From: Caulobacter sp.
GTDB lineage: Bacteria; Pseudomonadota; Alphaproteobacteria; Caulobacterales; Caulobacteraceae
Reading direction: 5' to 3'
DNA: 36,310 nucleotides
NCBI GenBank assembly: GCA_030683005.1
Contig: JAUXMY010000004.1
Coordinates: 1-36,310 of the forward strand
Shown: piece after piece, positions 15,722 through 24,354 of the stretch
How the letters are laid out: each line of letters begins with the position of its first letter
Position numbering within the stretch: the stretch's first letter is position 1
Notes under the pieces: generated by a model
What the model saw: the letters and a program-made list of their open reading frames with translations, nothing else
Database searches by the model: none
What the model was told of the DNA's origin: nothing
Position numbers and translations under genes: made by a program

Positions 15722-17103
15722 TGCGGGCCGGCCCTCTTGCGCCGTCATCTCTTTTGCTTTCCAAGAGATACGCTGTTCGCAGGGTTGGGCCGGGCGCGAT
15801 GATTCAGACACTCAGGGCGGGCGTATTGCGCCACGGCCCCTTCATCGTTCTGGCCGTTTGCCTGTGGGCCGTCTTCCAGCTGAACGTCGGCGGAATCGCG
15901 CCGGGCAAGTTCTTCGAGACCTTCCAGGCCAACGGCCAGGCGCGGGTGATGGGAGGCATACTCGCCGACGACCTGGGCATGGACAAACGCGGAGCCAACC
16001 TGGGCAAGGTCTATCTGGAGCCCTTCGACGAGGACGGGTCGATCGGCCAGACCTATACGGCCTTCAATCATCCCGACCGCGTCACAGCCGGCGACCTGCG
16101 TTTCGCCGACTATCCGACCCAGTACGGGCTGCAGCAGCCGGTCTACGGCTTCCTCCACGCCAACACGGCGCTGGACAGCCTGGCCGCGTTGCAGCTGATC
16201 CCGTCGCTGCTGACAGCCGTGGTGCTGGTCGCCCTGTTCCGCCGCTACCTGGTCATTTTCGGGCCGCGTTTCGCGACCCTGTTCCTGCTGGGCATGGCGC
16301 TGTCGCCCTGGTTCATCGCCTTCGCGCGAAACCTCTACTGGAACCCGTTCGTGCTGCTGCTGCCGGCCCTGGCCGCAGCCTTCCTGTACAGCGCCGAGGG
16401 AGTCTGGAAGCGGCGTCTGCTGCTGGTCGCGGTCGGCGCGGCCGTGACCCTGAAATGCCTGATCAACTACGAGTACCTGACCTGCGTGGCGGTGCTGGCG
16501 GCCGCCGTGTTCATGGTCGGGCCCTATTTCGATCCGCGGCGCACCGATCCCCGCCCCGACTTCCTGATGGCCGCGACCGTGATGGCTGTCTGCGTGGCCG
16601 GCTTTGTCGTCGCCTTCCTGATCCACGCCGGAGCGCGGGGCGACACGCTGCTTGAGGGCATCCGGTCCATGTACGAGCAGGACATCGCCCGGCGGACCTA
16701 TGGCGACGCCTCGCGCTTCACCGGCGAGGCCGCCGAGTCGCTGCGCGCGACCCCGCTGGACGTGTTCCGCATCTACCTTTTCGACTGGCCCGAGCGCCGC
16801 CGGATGATCATTCCGGGCAAGCTGTTCCTCGTCATGCTGGCCGTGGCGCTGGCGGGCCTGGCCTGGATGTTCGTCGCCAGACACCCGGCGCGGGCGCGGA
16901 ACTTCTGGCTGCTGTCCGTCTACGCCTTCGTGCCCTTCTCCTGGTACCTGTTCGCCAAGGGACATTCCTATACGCAGACGCACATCAACTTCGTGCTGCT
17001 GTATATCGGCTTCCTGCCGGCGCTGATCTACGTCGTGATGGACGTGGCGGTCATGGCCGTGAAGCAGGCGCGGGCCCTGTGGCCGAAGGCCCGCGTCGCC
17101 TGA
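15721..17103 (+). CDS. Polytopic membrane protein, GT-C-like
   Basis: This 460-aa protein starts at GTG 15721, chosen because GGAGG stands 5 nt upstream and the codon overlaps the previous stop. ATG 15799 (434 aa) is the alternative but has no good ribosome binding site. About 9-10 TM helices are visible. A first periplasmic loop of about 110 residues contains acidic positions (ILADDLGMDKRG, LEPFDEDGSIGQ, NHPDRV), and NLYWNPFVLLLP resembles PMT-like proteins. In the company of a GtrA-like protein and GtrB-like GT2 enzymes it could be the periplasmic transferase of a Gtr-type system. That role is inference. Confidence 0.65.
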   Translation: MRAGPLAPSSLLLSKRYAVRRVGPGAMIQTLRAGVLRHGPFIVLAVCLWAVFQLNVGGIAPGKFFETFQANGQARVMGGILADDLGMDKRGANLGKVYLEPFDEDGSIGQTYTAFNHPDRVTAGDLRFADYPTQYGLQQPVYGFLHANTALDSLAALQLIPSLLTAVVLVALFRRYLVIFGPRFATLFLLGMALSPWFIAFARNLYWNPFVLLLPALAAAFLYSAEGVWKRRLLLVAVGAAVTLKCLINYEYLTCVAVLAAAVFMVGPYFDPRRTDPRPDFLMAATVMAVCVAGFVVAFLIHAGARGDTLLEGIRSMYEQDIARRTYGDASRFTGEAAESLRATPLDVFRIYLFDWPERRRMIIPGKLFLVMLAVALAGLAWMFVARHPARARNFWLLSVYAFVPFSWYLFAKGHSYTQTHINFVLLYIGFLPALIYVVMDVAVMAVKQARALWPKARVA

Positions 17104-17151
17104 CGACCGGCGCCCGCGGACCGCAAGAGTGATCGAGGGGTATTTCCCGCC

Positions 17152-18102
17152 ATGGACGCGCTGATCGGAAGCACCGGATTCGTCGGCGGCCACCTGTCGG
17201 CGCAGCACGCCTTCGGCGCCGGCTACAACAGCCGGACGATCGGTGAGGCGGCAGGCCGCGCCTTCGACACCGTAGTCTGCGCCGCCGCGCCCGGCTCGAT
17301 GATGGAGGCCAACCGTTTCCCCGACCGTGACGCCGAGCGGATAAGCGGCCTGATCGACCAGCTGTCCCGCCTTGAGGCCCGCCGCTTCGTGCTGGTCTCG
17401 ACCATCGCCGTGTTCGCCGACTTCACCGCCGCTGACGAGGACGCCGGCGGCTTCCAGGAAACCACCGCCTACGGCGTCAACCGCCGGGGCCTGGAGCGCG
17501 CCTGCGCCGAGCGGTTCGACCATTGCCTGGTCGTGCGGCTACCGGCCCTGTTCGGGACGGGCCTCAAGAAAAACTTCCTGTTCGACGTCCTCAACCCGAT
17601 GCCGAGCATGTTGGGCGAGGCGCCCCTGCAGATCTTGCGCGAGCGGCTCCCCGCCGATCTCGCCGCGCTTCTCGACAACCTGTACCGGCACGATCCGGCG
17701 CTGGGCCTGTTCGTCATCGATCGCGAGGCGCTCGAGGCCACCGGCCGCCGCGCGGCGTTCGACGAGGCGGTGACGGCGCTGGGGCTGTCGGCGATCCAGT
17801 TCACCAACCCGGCCTCGCGGTTCCAGTACTACGCCATGGACCGCCTGTGGGCCGACATCGGAGTGGGTCTGGAGCACGGGCTCGACGTCCTGCATCTGTC
17901 GCCCGAGCCGCTGGACGCGGGCCGCGTCTTCGAGGCGGCGACCGGCCGACCGATGCCCGAGACCGGCGCGCGCCTGCACCGGGAAGACATGCGCACCCGC
18001 CACGCCGGCCTTTGGGGTCGTGAGGGCGGCTACATCTCCGGCGCGGACGCCGTGCTGTCGGAAGTGGCGGCCTTCTGCGCGCGCTCCGGAGCGGCGGCAT
18101 GA
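17152..18102 (+). CDS. NAD(P)-binding SDR-type sugar epimerase/reductase, atypical
   Basis: This 316-aa extended-SDR-like protein starts ALIGSTGFVGGHL with the glycine motif G6-x2-G9-x2-G12. The strand LVSTIAVFAD carries S83 and T84. The expected YxxxK site reads Y107-G-V-N-R111, so the catalytic Lys is replaced by Arg, and the C-terminal half is unlike RmlD or GalE. It may act on a nucleotide sugar or sugar lactone, or it may be an altered reductase. GAGGGG lies 11 nt before ATG 17152. It overlaps the next gene by 4 bp and is the first of five tightly coupled genes that look like a dedicated modification pathway. Confidence 0.72.
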   Translation: MDALIGSTGFVGGHLSAQHAFGAGYNSRTIGEAAGRAFDTVVCAAAPGSMMEANRFPDRDAERISGLIDQLSRLEARRFVLVSTIAVFADFTAADEDAGGFQETTAYGVNRRGLERACAERFDHCLVVRLPALFGTGLKKNFLFDVLNPMPSMLGEAPLQILRERLPADLAALLDNLYRHDPALGLFVIDREALEATGRRAAFDEAVTALGLSAIQFTNPASRFQYYAMDRLWADIGVGLEHGLDVLHLSPEPLDAGRVFEAATGRPMPETGARLHREDMRTRHAGLWGREGGYISGADAVLSEVAAFCARSGAAA

Positions 18103-18959
18103 AGCTGGCGGTTTCCAACATCGCCTGGTCGCCCGCGGATCGCGATGCGGCCTATGCCATCCTGCGCGCAGCCGGAATCACCGGACTGGAGATCGCGCCG
18201 GGCCTGTTCTTCGACGGCGCTGCCGACGTGTTTGCGCCTACCGATGCCGAGGCCGAGGCGGCGCTCGGCGCGATGCGCAAGGCGAGCCTGGAGCTCGTTT
18301 CGATGCAGTCGCTGCTGTTCGGGGTCGAGGGCGCGGCGCTGTTCGAGGGCGAGGCCGGCCTCGACCGCCTGCGAGCCGGCATCGACCGGGCGATCACCCT
18401 GGCCGGCCGGGTCGGCATCCCCAACCTGGTGTTCGGTTCACCCCGGCAACGCAACATTCCGGACGGCATGGACCGGGCGGTAGCGGAGGTCCTGGCGATT
18501 GACGTCTTCCGGCGATTCGGCGACGCGGCCGCCAGGGCCGGGACGCGGATCTCGGTCGAGCCCAACCCCGCCGCCTATGGCGCCAATTTCCTCAATCGTG
18601 TGGCCGAGGCCGAGGCCTTCGTGCGCCGCGTCGCCCACCCGGCCATCACCCTGATCGTCGATGTCGGCGCCATGCACATGAACGGCGACTTCGACTCGAT
18701 CGAGGCGGTCGCCGGCCGGGCGGTCGGCCTGGTCAGCCATGTCCATATCAGCGAGCCCAACCTCGATCCCGCGCCGGCCCGGGCCGACCAGGCGGCGCGG
18801 GTGATGACGGCGATGACCGGGGCCGGCTACCGGGGCTGGTTCTCGATCGAGATGAAGGCGCGACCCGAACCGGGCCTCGCGGCGCTGGAGGTCTCGGTGG
18901 CGCGACTGGTCGCGGCGGCGGCAACGGCTGCGCAGGCAAACCCGACGGAGCAGCCATGA
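18099..18959 (+). CDS. Sugar phosphate isomerase/epimerase, xylose isomerase-like TIM barrel
   Basis: This 286-aa protein belongs to the AP-endonuclease-2/xylose-isomerase-like TIM-barrel family, which uses a divalent metal to isomerise or epimerise sugars and keto compounds. Barrel strands start at MKLAVSNIAW and GITGLEIAPGLFF. Likely metal ligands are E154 (ISVEPNP), D188 and H193 (LIVDVGAMHMNGD), H216 (HVHISEPN) and E251 (SIEMKA). It overlaps both neighbours by 4 bp. Placed between an SDR and a GT2, it probably helps make an unusual sugar donor. The substrate is unknown. Confidence 0.78.
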   Translation: MKLAVSNIAWSPADRDAAYAILRAAGITGLEIAPGLFFDGAADVFAPTDAEAEAALGAMRKASLELVSMQSLLFGVEGAALFEGEAGLDRLRAGIDRAITLAGRVGIPNLVFGSPRQRNIPDGMDRAVAEVLAIDVFRRFGDAAARAGTRISVEPNPAAYGANFLNRVAEAEAFVRRVAHPAITLIVDVGAMHMNGDFDSIEAVAGRAVGLVSHVHISEPNLDPAPARADQAARVMTAMTGAGYRGWFSIEMKARPEPGLAALEVSVARLVAAAATAAQANPTEQP

Positions 18960-19951
18960 AAGCGCGTGACGACCTGCTGGTCTCCGTCTGTTTCGCCGAG
19001 GTCCGGCCTGACACGGCCAGTCTTGCGGCGCTGAAGACGCTCGCCGACCGCATCGCGACCCGCTTCCGCTACTGGGAGCTGCTGCTGGTGGCCGACGCGG
19101 ACGCCGCGGCGGGATTCGCCCCGCTGATGGGCTCGCTGCCCAATGTCCGCCTCCTGAAGGTCCGCCACGGCGCGCCCTTCTATCGCCGACGCGCCGCCGC
19201 CGCGTCGGAGGCCATCGGCGACGTCGTTGTTCTCGCCGCGATCGAGGAACTGCCGTCGCTCGACGTCGTGGAGATGATCGAGGCGGCGGAGTCGGCCGGC
19301 AGCATCGTCATTGGGCGTCGCCGAAACGGCTCGCTGCTCAACCCGGCCCTGCGCGCGCTGGGCGGGGGGGCGGGTTTTCGGGTCGATGTACGGGACATGC
19401 TGACCGCCGCCTATCCGCGGACGCTGCTGAACCGGCTGCTGGCGCATCCCGACCGGCTGCTGGCCCTGCGCTTTCCGCCGGCCGACCACGGCATTCCGGT
19501 GCTGTGGCGGGACGCCGCGGGCGGCGCCGCGCCGCGCCGGCAGCTGCAGGAAGTGGGTCGCCGCTTCAACCTGATCCAGCGGCTGATGGTCAGTTCGGCG
19601 CCGCGCGTGCTGTCGCTGGTTTCGGTTCTGTCGGTTCTGGTCATCCTGTCGTCGCTGGCCTTCAGCATCTACGCGGTCGTCGTCTGGTTGACGATGCCGA
19701 CCCAGCCCGGCTGGTTCACCACCTCGATCGTGCTCAGCCTGACCGCCTTCTTCCTCGGCTGCGCCATCCTCGGCCTGTCGATGGGGCTGCAGAAGGTCAT
19801 CGAACTGCTGGCGGGCGAGGTCAACGAGGACGTCGTTGACGAGCAGGCGTCCGGCGACCTGTTCGGCCAGGTGATGCAGGAACTGAATGTCGAGATCGAT
19901 GCCGACCGCGCCGTCGCCATCCCGGCGCCGAACGGGCGGAGCGGTTCATGA
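18956..19951 (+). CDS. GtrB/DPM1-like GT2 membrane protein lacking the DxD motif
   Basis: This 331-aa protein has an N-terminal GT2-like Rossmann domain (ELLLVADADAAAG at 41-53, FYRRRAAAASEAIGDVVVL at 75-93). Two C-terminal TM helices (about 218-245 and 255-280) are followed by a tail, the architecture of GtrB/ArnC polyprenyl-phosphate glycosyltransferases. Where the family has a D-x-D-L metal motif this protein reads A94-A-I96-E-E-L-P, so both acids are missing. It may be catalytically inactive, acting as a scaffold or partner, or use a different mechanism. The second GT2 at 21524 could supply the activity. It overlaps its neighbours by 4 bp on both sides. Confidence 0.75.
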   Translation: MKARDDLLVSVCFAEVRPDTASLAALKTLADRIATRFRYWELLLVADADAAAGFAPLMGSLPNVRLLKVRHGAPFYRRRAAAASEAIGDVVVLAAIEELPSLDVVEMIEAAESAGSIVIGRRRNGSLLNPALRALGGGAGFRVDVRDMLTAAYPRTLLNRLLAHPDRLLALRFPPADHGIPVLWRDAAGGAAPRRQLQEVGRRFNLIQRLMVSSAPRVLSLVSVLSVLVILSSLAFSIYAVVVWLTMPTQPGWFTTSIVLSLTAFFLGCAILGLSMGLQKVIELLAGEVNEDVVDEQASGDLFGQVMQELNVEIDADRAVAIPAPNGRSGS

Positions 19952-21111
19952 CGAGGGCCGGGGCGGTCGATTATCTGATCGTCGGCGGCGGCTTCTATGG
20001 CGCGAGCCTCGCGCTGTTCCTGCGTTCGATCTCGGCCCGGGTCATGGTCGTCGAGGCCGGGCCGGAGCTGTTGGGGCGAGCCTCGCGGGTCAACCAGGCG
20101 CGGGTCCACACCGGCTTCCACTATCCGCGCAGCGCGCTGACGGCGGTGAAGTCGATGGTGCTGCACCGGCGTTTCGCCGCCGACTTCCCGGACGCCGTCG
20201 TCGACGACTTCCAGATGCTCTACGCCGTGGCCCGCAACCGCTCGAAGGTGTCGGCCAAGCGCTTCTTCCACATGTTCCGCGACATGGGGGCGCCGATCGC
20301 GCCGGCGACGCCTTCGCAGGCGGCGCTGTTCGACCCGTCCCGCATCGAGGCGGCGTTCGCCTGCACCGAGTTCGCCTTCGACTACAGCGTGCTGCAGCGC
20401 CACCTGGCCGATCAGCTCGATGCGCTGGACATAGACCTGCGGCTGAACACGACCGTCCAGGAAGTCGCCGATGTCGCCGGCGGCGCCGTGGCGCGGCTGT
20501 CGACCGGCGAGGAGATCCACGCCCGCTACATCTTCAACGTCACCTATGCCCAGCTCAACGCCGTCCTGCGGTCCGGCGGCCTGCCCGAGGCGGCGATCAA
20601 GCATGAGCTGGCCGAGGTGGCGCTGGTCGAGCCGCCGCCGCAGCTGGCCGGCTACGGCGTGACGGTTATGGACGGCCCGTTCTTCTCGGCCATGCCCTAT
20701 CCGGCCGAGGGGCTGCATTCGCTGACCCACGTCCGCTACACGCCGCACGCCAGCTGGACCGACCGCGACACCGACCTGTCGCCCTACCAGGTCTTCGAGC
20801 GGATGACGCCGGCAACGCGCCACCGGCACATGATCCTGGACGCCCGGCGCTACGTGCCCTGCCTGGCCGAGGCGCAGTGGCGGCGCTCGCTCTACGAGGT
20901 GAAGACCGTGCTGGTGAAGAACGAGAAGGACGACGGGCGGCCGATCCTCTACCAGCGCCAGCCGCAGGACTCGCGGATTATCTCGATCATGGGCGGCAAG
21001 ATCGACAACATCTACGACCTGTTCGACCTGGTGCGGACCACCGAGCCGGAGTGGTCCGGCGCCGACCACCGCCACCTGCGGCGCTCGGCGGTGCTGGCGG
21101 CGGGCGGCTGA
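19948..21111 (+). CDS. FAD-dependent oxidoreductase, DAO family
   Basis: This 387-aa protein has a classic FAD/NAD-binding N-terminus, YLIVGGGFYGASLALFLRS (G13-x-G15-x2-G18), then VMVVEAGPELLGRAS. RVNQARVHTGFHYPRS resembles the substrate and FAD loop of D-amino-acid oxidase or glycerol-3-phosphate dehydrogenase-like enzymes. The C-terminal half includes a conserved-looking VKNEKDDGRPIL and ends near IMGGKIDNIYDLFDLV. It would oxidise a C-OH or C-N bond, perhaps on a sugar or lipid-linked intermediate. An FAD oxidoreductase within a GT/GtrA operon is uncommon, and the substrate cannot be read from sequence. It is coupled to both neighbours. Confidence 0.8.
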   Translation: MTRAGAVDYLIVGGGFYGASLALFLRSISARVMVVEAGPELLGRASRVNQARVHTGFHYPRSALTAVKSMVLHRRFAADFPDAVVDDFQMLYAVARNRSKVSAKRFFHMFRDMGAPIAPATPSQAALFDPSRIEAAFACTEFAFDYSVLQRHLADQLDALDIDLRLNTTVQEVADVAGGAVARLSTGEEIHARYIFNVTYAQLNAVLRSGGLPEAAIKHELAEVALVEPPPQLAGYGVTVMDGPFFSAMPYPAEGLHSLTHVRYTPHASWTDRDTDLSPYQVFERMTPATRHRHMILDARRYVPCLAEAQWRRSLYEVKTVLVKNEKDDGRPILYQRQPQDSRIISIMGGKIDNIYDLFDLVRTTEPEWSGADHRHLRRSAVLAAGG

Positions 21112-21527
21112 TGCGACTGTCGGGCGATTTCATCCGCTTCGGCCTGGTCTCGGTGCTGGGCCTTTGCGTTGATCTGGCCGTCGCCTGGAGTCTGGCGAGT
21201 CTGCTGCCGGTTCCGCTTCCGATTGCCGCGCTGGGCGGCTTTCTGGCCGGCGCTGCGCTGAACTACGGCCTGCACGAGGTCTGGACCTTCGCCTCGAGGG
21301 ACCGCCGCCCCTCCGTCGGTCGCGGCGGGCTCTACCTGCTGGCGCTGGGGATCACCCTTGGCGTGCGGGTGGCGAGCGTGGCGGCGCTGGAGACCTTCGT
21401 CTTCCCGGCGCCGGAGCAGGCGCTGGCGGCGCTGGTCATGGCCACCGGTCTGTCCTTCGTCGTCAACTATCTGCTGAGCAAGTATGTCGTCTTCCGGTCG
21501 CCATCGGCGGCGGCCCCCACAGAGTGA
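21111..21527 (+). CDS. GtrA-like membrane protein
   Basis: This 138-aa protein starts at ATG 21111, overlapping the previous stop as TGATG; the longer open frame upstream is a shadow of the FAD gene. Four TM helices are visible. Family features are FIRFGLVSVLGLCVDLAVAW at the N-terminus, the ALNYGLHEVWTFASR segment between TM2 and TM3, and LSFVVNYLLSKYVVFRS at the end. GtrA proteins are thought to flip polyprenyl-phosphate sugars or assist such transferases. Its presence implies a lipid-phosphate-linked sugar in this module. It overlaps the next gene by 4 bp. Confidence 0.88.
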   Translation: MRLSGDFIRFGLVSVLGLCVDLAVAWSLASLLPVPLPIAALGGFLAGAALNYGLHEVWTFASRDRRPSVGRGGLYLLALGITLGVRVASVAALETFVFPAPEQALAALVMATGLSFVVNYLLSKYVVFRSPSAAAPTE

Positions 21528-22324
21528 CCATGACCGCTTCGGAAGCTCCCACTGACTGGCGAACGCCGGAACACCGCGTCGACGTTCATGCGCCGCGCGC
21601 CCATGATCATGTGCTGGTCATCCCGGTGATCAACGAGGGCGAGCGGATCCGCGCCCAGCTGCTGCGCACCCGGGCCGCCGGCCTGCCGGTGGACGTGGTG
21701 GTGGCCGACGGCGGCTCGACGGACGGCTCGCTCGACGCCGACTTCGTGCGGTCGGCGGGCGTGCGGGCGGTGCTGACCAAGACCGGCCCCGGCCGGCTGA
21801 GCGCCCAGCTGCGCATGGCCTATGCCTGGTGCCTGCGCGAGGGCTACCAGGGCATCGTCACCATCGACGGCAACGGCAAGGACAATGTCGAGGCCGTCGC
21901 CGACTTCGTCGCCCTGCTGAAGGACGGCTGCGACTATGTGCAGGGCTCGCGTTACCGACCGGGCGGCGTGGCCGAGAATACGCCGCTGGAGCGGACGATC
22001 GGCAACCGTCTCGTCCACGCGCCGATGCTCAGCCTGGCCAGCGGTCACTGGCTGACCGACACCACCAATGGCTTCCGGGGCTATTCGGCGCGGTTGCTCA
22101 CCGACCCCCGGGTGTCGCCGTTCCGCGACGTGTTCATGAACTATGAGCTGCTGTTCTACCTGACCGTCCGGGCCGGGCGGCTCGGCTACAGGGTCCGGGA
22201 GACGCCGGTGCGGCGCAGCTATCCGAAGGGCGAAGCCGTGCCGACCAAGATCAGCGGAACTGGCGCCAAGGCCGCCCTGCTGGCCCAGACCATTCGCGCG
22301 GCGCTGGGTGTCTACAACCCCTAG
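21524..22324 (+). CDS. GT2 glycosyltransferase, DPM1-like
   Basis: This soluble-looking 266-aa GT2 enzyme has LVIPVINEGERI, VVVADGGSTDGSLD (donor binding), VTIDGNGKD at 112-120 and YVQGSRYRPGGVAENTPLER. The last segment is typical of dolichyl- or polyprenyl-phosphate sugar synthases, as is TTNGFRGYSARLL. The DxD equivalent reads D115-G-N117, so one acid is Asn. The start is GTG 21524, overlapping the gtrA-like stop, with ATG 21530 as an alternative. It probably makes the polyprenyl-phosphate sugar that the GtrA-like protein handles. It is the last gene of the plus-strand run and converges on the ABC exporter, whose stop codon begins 7 bp away. Confidence 0.84.
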   Translation: MTMTASEAPTDWRTPEHRVDVHAPRAHDHVLVIPVINEGERIRAQLLRTRAAGLPVDVVVADGGSTDGSLDADFVRSAGVRAVLTKTGPGRLSAQLRMAYAWCLREGYQGIVTIDGNGKDNVEAVADFVALLKDGCDYVQGSRYRPGGVAENTPLERTIGNRLVHAPMLSLASGHWLTDTTNGFRGYSARLLTDPRVSPFRDVFMNYELLFYLTVRAGRLGYRVRETPVRRSYPKGEAVPTKISGTGAKAALLAQTIRAALGVYNP

Positions 22325-22330
22325 CGACGG

Positions 22331-24145
22331 TCAGGCCGCGTCGCGCGCGTCGACCAGTCGGCGGAAGGCGGCGTTGTCCCTGTAGAGGGTGTCATAGTCG
22401 CCGATGGCAGCCAGCTTGCCCTTGTGCAGAACGGCGATGCGGTCGCAGTTGCGCACCGTGCTCATGCGGTGGGCGATCATGATCACCGTCTTCTGGCCGC
22501 TGAGGGCGGCGACGGCCCGCATGACCTCCTGTTCGGTCAGGTTGTCGAGCGCGCTGGTCGCCTCGTCGAAGATGATGATCGCCGGGTCGTTGTACAGGGC
22601 GCGGGCGATGCCGATCCGTTGGCGCTGGCCGCCTGAGAGCCGAACGCCGCGCTCGCCGACCGAGGTCTCGAAGCCCTCCGGCAGTTCGCCTTCGATGAAC
22701 TCGAGGATCTGGGCCATGCGGGCGCAATCGCGGACGCGGTCCTGATCGATGCCGGCCGGCGGCACGCCCAGCGCGATGTTCTCCGACACGCTGGCGTCCA
22801 CCAGGAAGATATCCTGCGGCACATAGCCGAGCGTGGCCTGCCATTCGCGCAGGTTGGCGTCTGTGACCGGAACGCCGTCGACGATGATGCCGCCGGCCTG
22901 GGGCCGGAGCAGGCCGAGCATGACGTCGACCAGGGTGGTCTTGCCGGCCCCGGTGCTGCCGACGATCCCCAGAGTCGAGCCGATCACGATGTCGATGTCG
23001 ACGCCCTTCACGCCGGCGCCCTTGTCGCCGTCATAGGTGAAGGTGATGTCGCGCAGTTCGACCTTCTCGCGGGCCGAGAGATGCTCAACCTCACGCCTGG
23101 GCAGGGCCGGGAGCGCATCGCGGCCTTCGAAGTCGGCATGGATGCTTTCGAGCGCCGCGGCCCCGAAGCGCAGCTGGGTCATGGCGCCGTAGATCGCCTG
23201 CACGGCCGGCAGCATGCGGTAGCCGACAAAGGCGTAGAGTCCGAGCAGCGGCAACACCTTGCCCAGCGCGCCGGCCTCATGGCCGCCGTAGTGGGCCATC
23301 AACGCCAGGGTCAGCAGGATGATGCCGCCGAAGGCGATGGCCTCGATGACGAACTTGGGCGCCAGCGAAAGGGTGGCGTTCATCGACTGGTGCCGCGCCA
23401 TGGTGCTGGAGGCCGCCGAGAAACGGTCGATGTAGGTGCGCTCGCGGCCGGTCAGCTTGAGCGGCTTGATGCCGCCGAGGGCCTCGGAGACGACCTGGAA
23501 GCGGGCGCGGTTGGCCTTCACCCGCTCCAGACCGACCCGGCCGAGGTAGGTGCGGATGGTCAGGTAGACGAGGCTGTAGGACCCGCCCAGCACGCCGATC
23601 ATGATCAGCGCCACCATGGGGTCGACCACGAACAGCAGGCTGAGCAGCGCCGCCAGGGTGATCGTCTGGGCGATCACCTGCGACAGCGGCTGGTAGACCT
23701 GGCTGACCAGCTGGTTGACCTCCGACAGCAGGCCCTTGGCGAGGTCGCCGGTGTGGCGGTTCAGGTAGAAGGCGTAGGGCCGGCGCAGGTAGGTGTCGAG
23801 GAGCCGCACGCCGATGCTGTGGGTGCGCATCTGGGTGTAGCGGTTGACCGTGTAGTGGCCGACGATCCGGACCACCGCCGCCAGCACCAGCAGCGTGAAC
23901 GACGCCGCGCCCAGGAAGAAGAGGAAGCGGTCGGTGCTCGAAAAGCCCAGTCGCTCGTAGACGTCGCCCAGCACCCTGTTCTCGGTGACCATGTCCGGGT
24001 TGGCCATGACCGCCAGGAACGGCATCACCGACGCCATCCCGATCACGTCGAGCATGGCCATGGCGATGACGAGCAGCAGCAGGACAAGCGCCCGCCGCCG
24101 CTCGGCGGGGGTCAGCAGGTCGATGGCGGCGAGAAACGTCTTCAT
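22331..24145 (-). CDS. ABC exporter, fused permease-ATPase, PglK/MsbA-like
   Basis: This 604-aa half-transporter would form a homodimer in the inner membrane. The first 330 residues hold about six TM helices. The ATPase part shows Walker A GSTGAGKTTLVDVMLG, Q-loop LGYVPQDIFL, signature LSGGQRQRIGIARAL, Walker B IIIFDEATSALD and H-loop MIAHRMSTVRN. MsbA/PglK relatives flip lipid-linked glycans, and no Wzx-type flippase is visible here, so it is the best candidate for moving repeat units across the membrane. The 209-bp gap up to galE shows no clear terminator or strong promoter, so it may be cotranscribed with the galE group or transcribed on its own. Confidence 0.9.
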   Translation of the reverse strand: MKTFLAAIDLLTPAERRRALVLLLLVIAMAMLDVIGMASVMPFLAVMANPDMVTENRVLGDVYERLGFSSTDRFLFFLGAASFTLLVLAAVVRIVGHYTVNRYTQMRTHSIGVRLLDTYLRRPYAFYLNRHTGDLAKGLLSEVNQLVSQVYQPLSQVIAQTITLAALLSLLFVVDPMVALIMIGVLGGSYSLVYLTIRTYLGRVGLERVKANRARFQVVSEALGGIKPLKLTGRERTYIDRFSAASSTMARHQSMNATLSLAPKFVIEAIAFGGIILLTLALMAHYGGHEAGALGKVLPLLGLYAFVGYRMLPAVQAIYGAMTQLRFGAAALESIHADFEGRDALPALPRREVEHLSAREKVELRDITFTYDGDKGAGVKGVDIDIVIGSTLGIVGSTGAGKTTLVDVMLGLLRPQAGGIIVDGVPVTDANLREWQATLGYVPQDIFLVDASVSENIALGVPPAGIDQDRVRDCARMAQILEFIEGELPEGFETSVGERGVRLSGGQRQRIGIARALYNDPAIIIFDEATSALDNLTEQEVMRAVAALSGQKTVIMIAHRMSTVRNCDRIAVLHKGKLAAIGDYDTLYRDNAAFRRLVDARDAA

Positions 24146-24354
24146 GGTCGGCGGGCTGTCCAGGGCGCGAGGGGCGCGGCGGCTTCAGTCAGGCGGGTCG
24201 CGGCGAGCCTGGCCGGGATGCTTCGGGTCGGGACCACGGCGGTCGGAAGGCTCTGCATGGTTCACTACACTCTCGGCCGGATCAGGCCGCCCGGCTCACC
24301 TAAACCACAAGTCGACGACACGCCCAACGGCGGAGCGTCGGAGAAACGTCCCGC

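Noticed and set aside
15745..17523. 592-codon minus-strand open frame
   Set aside because: Antisense to the polytopic membrane protein and SDR genes, with non-protein-like composition.
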